Positions 1-5,756 of a stretch of 6,275 bases of DNA are shown piece by piece. How positions within the stretch are numbered: position 1 is the stretch's first letter; each line of letters starts with the position of its first letter. The stretch lies in assembly GCA_016934095.1 (NCBI GenBank), contig JAFGTO010000311.1, positions 1 to 6,275 of the forward strand, given 5' to 3'. Origin of the DNA: Candidatus Glassiibacteriota bacterium. GTDB lineage: Bacteria; Gemmatimonadota; Glassbacteria; GWA2-58-10. Position numbers and translations under genes: made by a program. Under the pieces are notes generated by a model, which saw only the letters and a program-made list of their open reading frames with translations, was not told the DNA's origin and ran no database searches.

Positions 1-1
1 C

Positions 2-319
2 TACTGGGATTTCCAGGCCCCGAACATCCCGGACGAGGCGCGCGACACCTCGGCCGGCTCTATGGCCGCATCGGCCCTGTTCGAGCTGGCCGGCTACCTG
101 GACAGCCCCGCCGACCGCGAGCGCTGCCTGGTGGCGGCCCGCAGGATTCTGGACTCGCTTACCCGCAACTACCTGACCCGCGACCTGCCCGGCCGCAACG
201 ACGGCGTGCTGACCGGCGGCACCTACTTCTTCGCCAGGGGCGGGAGCGTGGACCAGGCCAATATCTGGGGAGATTACTATTACCTGGAAGCGGTCCTGCG
301 CCTGCTCGGGCTGGACTAG
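2..319 (+). CDS. GH88 family unsaturated glucuronyl hydrolase, C-terminal fragment
   Basis: This is the 3' end of a gene whose start lies before the window; 105 residues and a TAG stop are visible. The frame is open from base 2, so the internal ATG at 62 is not the real start. Family-typical stretches are seen: the opening YWDFQAPNIPDEARDTSAGS followed by MAASALFELAGYL (the conserved 'DxSA...AASxLxEL' helix), then GVLTGGTYF and the closing WGDYYYLEAVLRLL. GH88 enzymes are (alpha/alpha)6-barrel hydrolases that act by hydration of the vinyl ether of the unsaturated uronic acid left by polysaccharide lyases. The two catalytic aspartates of the family lie further upstream and are not in the window, so activity and localisation cannot be judged. 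The related GH105 family is the main alternative, but the WGDYYYLEA ending favours GH88. The next gene begins 83 nt downstream on the same strand (26 nt from its alternative start), which suggests co-transcription. Confidence 0.85.
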   Translation, partial: YWDFQAPNIPDEARDTSAGSMAASALFELAGYLDSPADRERCLVAARRILDSLTRNYLTRDLPGRNDGVLTGGTYFFARGGSVDQANIWGDYYYLEAVLRLLGLD

Positions 320-392
320 CTGCAAACCGCCCCCTAAAAGGAGCTATGACTTCCTGTTGCTGTTCCCGGACTTTTAAATTTTATTCTTGCCT

Positions 393-396
393 GGAG
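393..396 (+). promoter_or_regulatory. Ribosome binding site supporting the start at 403
   Basis: GGAG lies 6 nt before the ATG at 403, a normal spacing. The competing ATG at 346 has an AGGAG (339-343) only 2 nt upstream, which is too close for efficient use. It would also add a 19-residue, cysteine-rich leader (MTSCCCSRTF...) in front of an otherwise clean signal peptide. The site therefore favours 403 as the start. Confidence 0.5.
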
Positions 397-402
397 TGCC
401 AC

Positions 403-2253
403 ATGTCGAACAGGATCGCAATCGCCCTTTTATCGCTGTTGTTTGCCTTGGGATCTCCGGCTGAGTCTTGGGCTGCCGGGGATTTCAACCCCTACCGGGT
501 GCTGCTGGTGATCGCGGACCAGTGGAAAGACCCGGCGGGGTTCCTGGTGGATGTCCCGCTCGAGGCGCCTCCGCACTACGACCATTCGGTCCGGCCCGAG
601 GGGCTCGACTTCATGCAGTTGGTGGTGATGCTCAAGTCGTGGGGCGTGCCTTTCGACATCCTGCGCCTGGACCAGGAGATGCTGGACCTCAACCACTTCC
701 TCGGGCCGGACGACAGGCCCCTCTACGGCTGCATCCTCTGGGCGGCGGACCCGCACGCAGAGTCGGCTTTCAGCCAGGACTACAGCATCCTGGCCCGGGC
801 GGTCGAGGATTACGGGATAAGCCTGGTGGCCCTGTCGAACCGCATAGACCAGCCGGTGCTGGGATTCCTGCTGGGAGTGCGCTACCAGGGGTACTACATG
901 ACCCACCGGGGTATCGATGTCGCGGCCGATCACTTCCTGACCAGGGGGTTGGGGCCGCAGGTGTCCACGGAAACGGACGTGCCCTACCAGTTCCAGGCCG
1001 TGGTCGAGCCGGCCGAGGGGGTGCAGGTGCTGGCCAGCCAGGCCGGCTCCCCGGCCCTGACCGAAAGAGTGATCGGCCCACGCACCAGGGCGGTCTGGAT
1101 CGGCGGCGATGCGAAAATCATGTTCGAGCTGCAGAACGTCCGGACCATCCTGCGCAGGGCGATTACTCAGGCCGCAGGCTACTGCCTGCACAAGACCTGG
1201 GAGGACCGCTATATCATTGTCATGGATGACCCGGGAGGCGCGCAGAACGCCTGGCTGGAGCACTGGAGCTACCCCACCCTGACCCGCGAGCAGATCCGCA
1301 AGCACCTAATCGAGCCGCTGAAAAAGCACGATGCCGTGCTGGTGATCAACGTGGTCCCCGGTTTCGTCAACGAGGAGAAAAGACGGGTGGAGCTTTCTTT
1401 CCAGCAGGACTTCGTGGATGGTTTCGGCAACCGCCAGGACTACATCTCCACCCGCCAGGGGCTGGAAGAGGGTTTGCGCGAGGGAGTGTTCGAGCTGCAG
1501 TCGCACGGCTGGACCCACATGCAGCCCGACCTGGATTCGCCCCCCGGTCCCTGGTGGGGTGCCTCGCTGCACGGCGAGAAAGCGCATGTCGGCTGGTACC
1601 GCGAGTTCGGCGACACCCGCCGGGGGTTCAAGGACATCCCGGCCGGCCAGCAGCTTTTCCACATCAGGACCGGCAAGAAATGGCTGGAGAACCTGTTCGG
1701 CGTAGTGCCGCTGTCATTCGTCTCCGGCGGCGGAGGGGTCTCGCTCTCCTACCCCAACCACACCTGGATCCTGGCTGCCAGGGAGGGTTTCGGCTGGTTC
1801 TGCTGGTTCGGCGGCTACCTGGGGCGGGACCTGGCGGTCAGGGGCTGGCTGTTCGAGGGCACGCCCGAGGCCCCGGCTACCATCCCCGCGCTGCCGGATG
1901 CTCATGACAAGGGGATTGCCGAGCACCCCGGGGAGTTTCTCAAGACGTTTGACCGCGGGCCGGGCGCGGTGTACATGGGCCTGGATGAATATATCGGCTA
2001 CCTGCATGCGGACCTGGAAAGCAGGCCGGGTTCCTTGCCCGAGGTGTGGGTGGAGTACGACCCCCATTACTGCAGGTTTTTCAGCGGGCGCAAATCCTCC
2101 TGGAAGCTCGACCTGGCCGACTGGGCGCGCGAGTCGCTGGCCGGGCGCCGGGTCCTGGTGGATGGCAAGCCGGCGGGCAAGGTCGCTCAGCGCGGAGTCC
2201 AGGAAATCGCGGTGCCGGCGGGGACCGGCCGGCACAGGATAGCGGTCGAGTAA
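403..2253 (+). CDS. Secreted polysaccharide-deacetylase-like (NodB-fold) protein
   Basis: The protein is 616 residues from the ATG at 403, or 635 from an upstream in-frame ATG at 346. Residues 1-24/25 form a Sec signal peptide (MSNRIAIALLSLLFALG, probable cleavage near SWA-A), so it is probably exported. Residues about 26-265 form an alpha/beta region starting VLLVIADQWKDPAGF. Residues about 270-535 resemble the NodB/CE4 deacetylase barrel: YIIVMDDPGG gives a D275-D276 pair like the NodB 'DD' motif, and SHGWTH gives H368-x3-H372, the spacing of the metal-binding histidines. LDEYIGYLHADLE (from 527) closes the barrel with H535. Residues about 545-616 look like a small beta domain (VLVDGKPAGK...VPAGTGRHRIAVE). 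CE4 enzymes remove N- or O-acetyl groups from polysaccharides, but here the motifs are divergent and the usual RxP motif is not evident, so substrate and even catalysis are uncertain. It follows the GH88 gene, which supports a role in anionic glycan breakdown. Confidence 0.75.
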   Translation: MSNRIAIALLSLLFALGSPAESWAAGDFNPYRVLLVIADQWKDPAGFLVDVPLEAPPHYDHSVRPEGLDFMQLVVMLKSWGVPFDILRLDQEMLDLNHFLGPDDRPLYGCILWAADPHAESAFSQDYSILARAVEDYGISLVALSNRIDQPVLGFLLGVRYQGYYMTHRGIDVAADHFLTRGLGPQVSTETDVPYQFQAVVEPAEGVQVLASQAGSPALTERVIGPRTRAVWIGGDAKIMFELQNVRTILRRAITQAAGYCLHKTWEDRYIIVMDDPGGAQNAWLEHWSYPTLTREQIRKHLIEPLKKHDAVLVINVVPGFVNEEKRRVELSFQQDFVDGFGNRQDYISTRQGLEEGLREGVFELQSHGWTHMQPDLDSPPGPWWGASLHGEKAHVGWYREFGDTRRGFKDIPAGQQLFHIRTGKKWLENLFGVVPLSFVSGGGGVSLSYPNHTWILAAREGFGWFCWFGGYLGRDLAVRGWLFEGTPEAPATIPALPDAHDKGIAEHPGEFLKTFDRGPGAVYMGLDEYIGYLHADLESRPGSLPEVWVEYDPHYCRFFSGRKSSWKLDLADWARESLAGRRVLVDGKPAGKVAQRGVQEIAVPAGTGRHRIAVE

Positions 2254-2298
2254 GCCGCATCGGCAGGAGTGGGTTTTTCATTTCATTTAACTGAAACT

Positions 2299-2312
2299 CC
2301 CCTTTCGAGGGG
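2299..2312. repeat. Hairpin unit, copy 1 (CCCCT-TTCG-AGGGG)
   Basis: CCCCT at 2299-2303 pairs with AGGGG at 2308-2312 around a TTCG loop, followed by TG and then a GGG-rich stretch ending TGTGGTAA. The order TGAAA...CCCCT-loop-AGGGGTG...GGG...GTG matches the unit at 2653-2708, so this looks like a diverged or shortened copy. It lies 46 nt after the stop at 2253 and has no T-run directly after it, so it is a poor Rho-independent terminator. Confidence 0.5.
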
Positions 2313-2390
2313 TGTCGTGCGGGCTGTGGTAACAGGCACAAAGGGGCAGGGTATAGAAAGACAGGCACAGAGGCCCCGCCACTCCACCCC

Positions 2391-2410
2391 GGGCGTGGCA
2401 TGCCACGCCC
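2391..2410. repeat. Perfect 20-nt palindrome
   Basis: GGGCGTGGCA is followed immediately by its exact reverse complement TGCCACGCCC. The right flank continues CCTAC, while the left flank does not extend the symmetry (C2390 faces C2411). With no loop it would fold as a hairpin with a small GCATGC tip, or act as a two-fold symmetric protein site. It resembles the ends of dispersed palindromic elements, and one flank appears eroded. Confidence 0.65.
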
Positions 2411-2599
2411 CTACAGCGGAATACGATGTCTCAACTGTGGCCGGACTTCCCCGCTGCCCGAGATGCAGGAGCATTGGCGTGCCGTGACCTTTGGTGGGCT
2501 TTTTCTCTGCTCAGTGCGCGGACAAAGAACACATGGCATAGTTCTCAACCAGGCTCGCGTTGTACGTCAGCCGAAGACTTGCGCCGTATTTTGCGCAAC

Positions 2600-2613
2600 A
2601 ACGTCAGGTTTGC
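2600..2613. repeat. 14-nt direct repeat, copy 1 (AACGTCAGGTTTGC)
   Basis: This stretch is identical to 2784-2797, 184 nt downstream. The match ends sharply on both sides (C2599 versus A2783, C2614 versus G2798). The second hairpin unit lies between the two copies. Confidence 0.6.
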
Positions 2614-2661
2614 CGTGCCCGTGGACGGGTTGTTTCACAGCCCGGGTGCGGATGAAAAAAT

Positions 2662-2696
2662 CCCCTCTTAAAGAGGGGTGCCTGCTGCAGGCAGGC
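2662..2696. repeat. Double-hairpin unit, copy 2
   Basis: There are two adjacent stems. CCCCTCT (2662-2668) pairs with AGAGGGG (2672-2678) around TAA, and GCCTGC (2680-2685) pairs with GCAGGC (2691-2696) around TGCAG. A GGGGTGTGTAA stretch follows. The first stem and its flanks (TGAAA before, GGGGTG after) recur at 2293-2314, so this seems the fuller copy of the same repeat family. Confidence 0.6.
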
Positions 2697-2783
2697 GGGG
2701 TGTGTAATCCTCCAGCTTCTTTGCCAGCTCGCGGACTATCAATTTAGGGTCTGCTGCAAAAAGGCATTCCTCGTTGTGCTTAA

Positions 2784-2797
2784 AACGTCAGGTTTGC
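2784..2797. repeat. 14-nt direct repeat, copy 2 (AACGTCAGGTTTGC)
   Basis: This is identical to 2600-2613. It lies 46 nt before the amidohydrolase start, so it could also fall within that gene's promoter or leader. Nothing in it identifies a known operator. Confidence 0.6.
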
Positions 2798-2833
2798 GTC
2801 ATCTTACGATTATCTTTCTACAACCCGTTGATG

Positions 2834-2840
2834 AAAGGAG
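2834..2840 (+). promoter_or_regulatory. Ribosome binding site for the amidohydrolase gene
   Basis: AAAGGAG is a strong Shine-Dalgarno match, but it ends only 3 nt before the ATG at 2844. The next codon is GTG at 2847, which would give a 6-nt spacing, so translation may in fact start one codon later. The choice does not alter the signal peptide materially. Confidence 0.7.
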
Positions 2841-2843
2841 CTC

Positions 2844-3959
2844 ATGGTGAGAGTGCAAATCCTCTGCGCGGCTTTTATTCTGGCCCTCTGCTCCACGGCC
2901 GCGGCGCTTCCCAGGGAAAGCCTGGGCGTTTTCGACACCCTGAAACTGAAGAACTTCCAACCCGAGTCGAGGCTGCAGGTGCCAGAGCATCCCATAGTGC
3001 GGGCCAGGTACCCGGTGATCGACTCCCACTCGCATACTTACCTGAGGGGCGAGGAGATCCACCGCTGGGTGCGGATGATGAAAGCCTGCAACGTGCGCAA
3101 GGTGGTGATCCTCACCGGGGCCTATGGCGAGGGGACACTGGGGGAGATCATCGAGGACTACCTGGGGAAATACCCCAACCATTTCCAGATCTGGGCCAAG
3201 ATCGACGACCGCGGGATCGATGAGCCGGACTACCCGGAGAGGGCGGCGCGCTCGGTGGAAGAGGCTTACAGGCTCGGCGCCCGGGGGATCGGCGAGTACA
3301 AGGACATGGGCTGGGGTTTCGGCGGAGACCGCAAAAAAGGCAGGAAGGGGCTTAATATCGATGATCCGCGCTGGGACCTGGCCCTGGAGACCGCCGGCAG
3401 GCTGGGGATGCCGATCTCGATCCACACCGCGGACATGGAGGACTGCTATTACCCGCTGACCGCCACCAGCGAGCTGGGTGTCAGCGGCGCACCCTGGAAC
3501 GTCTACGAGCGAATCGGCAAGGGAGTGATGCCCCGGGCGGAGGTCTTGAACACGCGCAACCGGGCCGTGCAGAAGCACCCGAACACCATTTTCATCGGCT
3601 GCCACGTGGGGAACCTCTCCCACGACCTGAACGAGCTGGGCCGCCTGCTGGAACAGTATCCAAATTTTAATATAGATATTTCCGCCCGGGCCTGGGACCT
3701 GGGGAGACAGCCGTTCACCGCACGCAGGTTCTTTATCCGCTACCAGGACCGTATCCTTTTCGGCACGGACCTGGGGCCGGATGAGGAAATGTACCGGGGC
3801 TGGTTCCGCCTGCTGGAGACCGAGGATGAGTTTTTCCGGGTGCCGGATGCGGCCTGGTGGATGAACTACGGGCTGAACCTGCCGGATGAGGTGCTGCGCA
3901 AGGTCTACTACGGCAATGCTGTCCGGCTGTTCAAGGACATGGGTACCATATCCTGGTAG
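2844..3959 (+). CDS. Exported metal-dependent amidohydrolase (Amidohydro_2 / ACMSD-like)
   Basis: The protein has 371 residues. Residues 1-21 are a Sec signal peptide (MVRVQILCAAFILALCSTAAA), so it probably acts in the periplasm. The rest reads as a TIM-barrel amidohydrolase. VIDSHSHTY carries the HxH pair (H62, H64) at the end of strand 1; ISIHTAD gives H194; FIGCHVGN gives H254; LFGTDLGP gives the catalytic or metal-binding D309. GARGIGEYKDMG (E151, K153) sits where other members place a strand-end polar residue. The closing KVYYGNAVRLF is the usual C-terminal helix of the family ('xxNAxRLF'). The metal set His-x-His, His, Asp matches family expectations for hydrolases and decarboxylases of the COG2159 type. 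These are mostly cytosolic, so export is unusual. The substrate is unknown. The flanking carbohydrate genes make a sugar-derived acid, lactone or amide plausible, but that is only inference from context. Confidence 0.8.
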   Translation: MVRVQILCAAFILALCSTAAALPRESLGVFDTLKLKNFQPESRLQVPEHPIVRARYPVIDSHSHTYLRGEEIHRWVRMMKACNVRKVVILTGAYGEGTLGEIIEDYLGKYPNHFQIWAKIDDRGIDEPDYPERAARSVEEAYRLGARGIGEYKDMGWGFGGDRKKGRKGLNIDDPRWDLALETAGRLGMPISIHTADMEDCYYPLTATSELGVSGAPWNVYERIGKGVMPRAEVLNTRNRAVQKHPNTIFIGCHVGNLSHDLNELGRLLEQYPNFNIDISARAWDLGRQPFTARRFFIRYQDRILFGTDLGPDEEMYRGWFRLLETEDEFFRVPDAAWWMNYGLNLPDEVLRKVYYGNAVRLFKDMGTISW

Positions 3960-4034
3960 AAGAGATAAGCGGATAGCTGAGCTCCTGCTGATAGTGCGGG
4001 CTGCCTTCAAAGGGAGTCCCTGCCGGCCCGGGCG

Positions 4035-4068
4035 ACCTCCGGATGCCCGCCGCCAAGCTCATGGAGGT
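4035..4068 (+). other. Bulged hairpin in the spacer before the sulfatase gene
   Basis: ACCTCC (4035-4040) pairs with GGAGGT (4063-4068). After a 2-nt GG bulge, ATG (4043-4045) pairs with CAT (4060-4062). A GGGAGTCC sequence occurs on both sides of the hairpin (4012-4019 and 4075-4082) as a direct repeat. There is no T-run after the stem, so it is not an obvious terminator of the amidohydrolase gene. Its role is unknown. Confidence 0.3.
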
Positions 4069-4120
4069 GAGGTGGGGAGTCCTTACAGCGCTTGTCCGGA
4101 AGTGATTGTCCCGCAGCAAT

Positions 4121-4154
4121 CATAGTACAAAAATAAATATGTATTAATTTAAAT
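4121..4154 (+). promoter_or_regulatory. AT-rich block, possible promoter or leader of the sulfatase gene
   Basis: A run of almost pure A/T (from CATAGTACAAAAATAAATAT through TATTAATTTAAAT) stands out sharply in this GC-rich DNA, directly before the ribosome site at 4155-4160. A TTGTCC at 4106-4111 could be a -35 element with AAAAAT at 4129 as a weak -10 (17-nt spacer), but the fit is poor. The composition alone suggests a promoter or an unstructured translation-start region. Confidence 0.35.
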
Positions 4155-4160
4155 AGGGGA
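4155..4160 (+). promoter_or_regulatory. Ribosome binding site for the sulfatase gene
   Basis: AGGGGA lies 5 nt before the ATG at 4166. A second in-frame ATG at 4175 (fourth codon) also precedes the twin-arginine motif. The spacing favours 4166. Confidence 0.55.
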
Positions 4161-4165
4161 CTGCG

Positions 4166-5584
4166 ATGACCGGGATGAACAGAAGAAATTTCCTGAGGCG
4201 CGCCGCAGCGGATGCTGCGGGCCTGGTAGCTGCAGGCGCTGTCTGCTCCCCGGAGCTTGCCTGCAGCAAGGCCCCAAGCACTCGAGGCAAGCCCAATATC
4301 ATTTATATCATGGCCGATGACCTGGGCTATGGCGATCTCGGCTGCTACGGGCAGGAGCTCATCCGCACACCGGCGATCGACAGGATGGCCGCGGAGGGCA
4401 CCCGCTTCACCGACTGCTACGCGGGCAGCACGGTGTGCGGGCCCTCGCGCTGCTGCCTGCTGACCGGCAAGCACACCGGGCATGCAAGGATCCGCGGCAA
4501 CAAGCTGGTGCCCCTGCGGGCCGAAGACCTGACTGTCTCGGAAGCAGTCAAGCAGGCGGGCTACACCACCGGGGCGATCGGCAAATGGGGCCAGGCGGAA
4601 CCCGGGACTTCCGGAGTCCCCAACCTCAAGGGTTTCGATTACTGGATCGGCTACCTGAACCGGGGAGATGCCCATAATTACCATCCCGACTTTTTGTGGA
4701 AGAACCAGGAGAAATACCCGCTCAACGGGAGTGTCTACTCGCACGACCTGTTCACCGAGGAAGCCCTGAAGTTTATCCGCAGCAACCAAGACAACCCGTT
4801 TTTCCTCTACCTGGCCTACACCATTCCCCATGCCAACAATGAGCTGGGCTGGGAGACCGGCAACGGGATGGAGGTGCCGGGCGACGAGCCTTACAGTAAT
4901 GAGGACTGGCCGCAGATGGAGAAAAATTTTGCGGCCATGGTCGCTAGGATGGACCGCGACGTGGGCCGGCTGCTGAGCCTGCTCGAGGAACTGGGCCTGG
5001 ATGAGAATACCGTGGTGTTTTTTACCAGCGACAACGGGCCCCACTCCGAGGGCGGCACCGGACTGGGTTTTTTCGAGGACGGCACCAATGTAGAGGACAA
5101 CCACAACCCCTGGTTTTTTAAAAGCTCCGGCCCGTTCAGGGGTATCAAGCGAGACCTTTACGAGGGGGGCATCCGGGTCCCGATGATCGTGCGCTGGCCG
5201 GGAAAGGTCCCGGCCGGGCGTACCAGCGGCCAGGTCTGGGCATTCTGGGACTTTTTGCCCACCGCCGCAGAAATCGCGGGCGCGGCCATTCCCGACAACC
5301 TGGATGGGATCTCCATGCTGCCCGCCCTGCTAGGCAAGCCGCAGCGGGACCACGAGCACCTCTACTGGGAGTTCTACGAAAGGGGTTTCCAGCAGGCCTT
5401 GCGTATGGGCCGCTGGAAAGCACTGCGTCTCGGGCCGGAACAGCCTCTGGAGCTGTATGACCTCGGGAGCGATCCGGGGGAGACTGTCAACCTCGCCGCC
5501 GGGCATCCGGAGCTCCTGAAAAAGATCGAGGGAATCCTCGAGACCTGCCACGGCGAATCCGAGGTCTCCTGGTTTCGCGATTAA
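4166..5584 (+). CDS. Tat-exported arylsulfatase-like S1 sulfatase
   Basis: The protein has 472 residues, a normal length for S1 sulfatases. Residues 5-12 (NRRNFLRR) are a twin-arginine motif, followed by an alanine-rich hydrophobic stretch, so it should be exported folded through Tat. C27 and C33 do not sit in good lipoboxes. Family motifs appear in order: NIIYIMADDLGYGDLGCYG with metal-binding D51 and D52; C91-G-P-S-R-C-C-L-L-T-G, a full CxPSRxxxLTG formylglycine motif; GKWG with K140; IPHANNE with H222; SDNGPHSEGG with D289 and N290; and K319 followed by GPFRGIKRDLYEGGIRVP. All core catalytic positions are therefore present. The enzyme hydrolyses sulfate esters after C91 is oxidised to formylglycine by a maturase (anSME or FGE) that is not in this window. 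The sulfatase subfamily and sugar substrate cannot be read from the sequence. It lies 206 nt after the amidohydrolase gene and may have its own promoter. It is the clearest sign that the locus targets a sulfated polysaccharide. Confidence 0.93.
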   Translation: MTGMNRRNFLRRAAADAAGLVAAGAVCSPELACSKAPSTRGKPNIIYIMADDLGYGDLGCYGQELIRTPAIDRMAAEGTRFTDCYAGSTVCGPSRCCLLTGKHTGHARIRGNKLVPLRAEDLTVSEAVKQAGYTTGAIGKWGQAEPGTSGVPNLKGFDYWIGYLNRGDAHNYHPDFLWKNQEKYPLNGSVYSHDLFTEEALKFIRSNQDNPFFLYLAYTIPHANNELGWETGNGMEVPGDEPYSNEDWPQMEKNFAAMVARMDRDVGRLLSLLEELGLDENTVVFFTSDNGPHSEGGTGLGFFEDGTNVEDNHNPWFFKSSGPFRGIKRDLYEGGIRVPMIVRWPGKVPAGRTSGQVWAFWDFLPTAAEIAGAAIPDNLDGISMLPALLGKPQRDHEHLYWEFYERGFQQALRMGRWKALRLGPEQPLELYDLGSDPGETVNLAAGHPELLKKIEGILETCHGESEVSWFRD

Positions 5585-5593
5585 GAAACGATT

Positions 5594-5678
5594 AAAGATC
5601 GGGTCGCGACAAGTCCGGGCGTTCCCGCCGCCCGATAAGCGCCTGGCAGGGATCTTTTCAGGATTACGGGCCCGGACT
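5594..5678 (+). other. Self-complementary stretch after the sulfatase stop, possible terminator or structured RNA
   Basis: Four perfect inverted pairs overlap here: AAAGATC (5594-5600) with GATCTTT (5651-5657); ATCGGG (5598-5603) with CCCGAT (5631-5636); CGGGCG (5616-5621) with CGCCCG (5629-5634); and AGTCCGGGC (5612-5620) with GCCCGGACT (5670-5678). Several exclude each other, so alternative folds are possible. The first pair ends in TTTT and begins 10 nt after the stop codon, so a 3'-end or termination role for the sulfatase transcript is the simplest reading, although the 50-nt interior is long for a Rho-independent terminator. I recognise no known riboswitch class. Confidence 0.4.
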
Positions 5679-5756
5679 GTCAGTCTGCCTTGAGCTGAAG
5701 AAGTGATAAAGACGCCAGAAATGCAGCGGGGTCTGTTAGAAAATTGTTAGTTCCGG

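Larger units (their letters stand above)
2254..2843. other. 590-nt intergenic island with palindromes and direct repeats, no convincing gene
   Basis: No reading frame here has a ribosome site, a recognisable domain or codon use like the neighbouring genes. The short open frames (for example 2400-2747 and 2426-2671) run straight through palindromes. The stretch holds two related hairpin units (2299-2312 and 2662-2696), a perfect 20-nt palindrome (2391-2410), a 9-nt direct repeat 29 nt apart (2332 and 2361), a 14-nt direct repeat 184 nt apart (2600 and 2784), and small hairpins at 2579-2598 (TTGCGC/GCGCAA) and 2618-2629 (CCCGT/ACGGG). It looks like an accumulation of dispersed REP- or MITE-like repeats. 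It separates the amidohydrolase gene from the gene before it, so a promoter for 2844 is expected in its last part, although I see no clear one. Confidence 0.65.

Noticed and set aside
62..319. ATG at 62 as the start of a small 85-residue gene
   Set aside because: The same frame is open upstream to base 2 and encodes conserved GH88 sequence, so this is the tail of a longer gene.
430..1305. 291-residue minus-strand frame
   Set aside because: It is a shadow of the deacetylase-like gene, with low-complexity Arg/His/Pro/Val-rich composition typical of antisense GC-rich sequence.
2400..2747. 115-residue frame with a CxxC (RCLNCGR), possible small zinc-ribbon protein
   Set aside because: It starts inside the 20-nt palindrome, runs through the double hairpin, lacks a second CxxC and has no ribosome site.
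2774..2822. Promoter for the amidohydrolase gene (TTGTGC or TTGCGT with TACGAT/TATCTT)
   Set aside because: No pair of hexamers has acceptable spacing, so I could not support a specific promoter.
2254..2843. Insertion sequence or CRISPR array in the repeat-rich spacer
   Set aside because: There is no transposase frame or terminal inverted repeat pair, and the repeats are too few, unequal and irregularly spaced for CRISPR.
2799..4010. 403-residue open frame on the minus strand
   Set aside because: It lies antisense to the amidohydrolase gene, which has conserved metal-binding motifs and a strong ribosome site. Its translation has no recognisable domain, and long antisense frames are expected in GC-rich coding DNA.
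4007..5104. 365-residue open frame on the minus strand
   Set aside because: It is antisense to the sulfatase, whose catalytic motifs are all intact, and shows no domain or ribosome site of its own.
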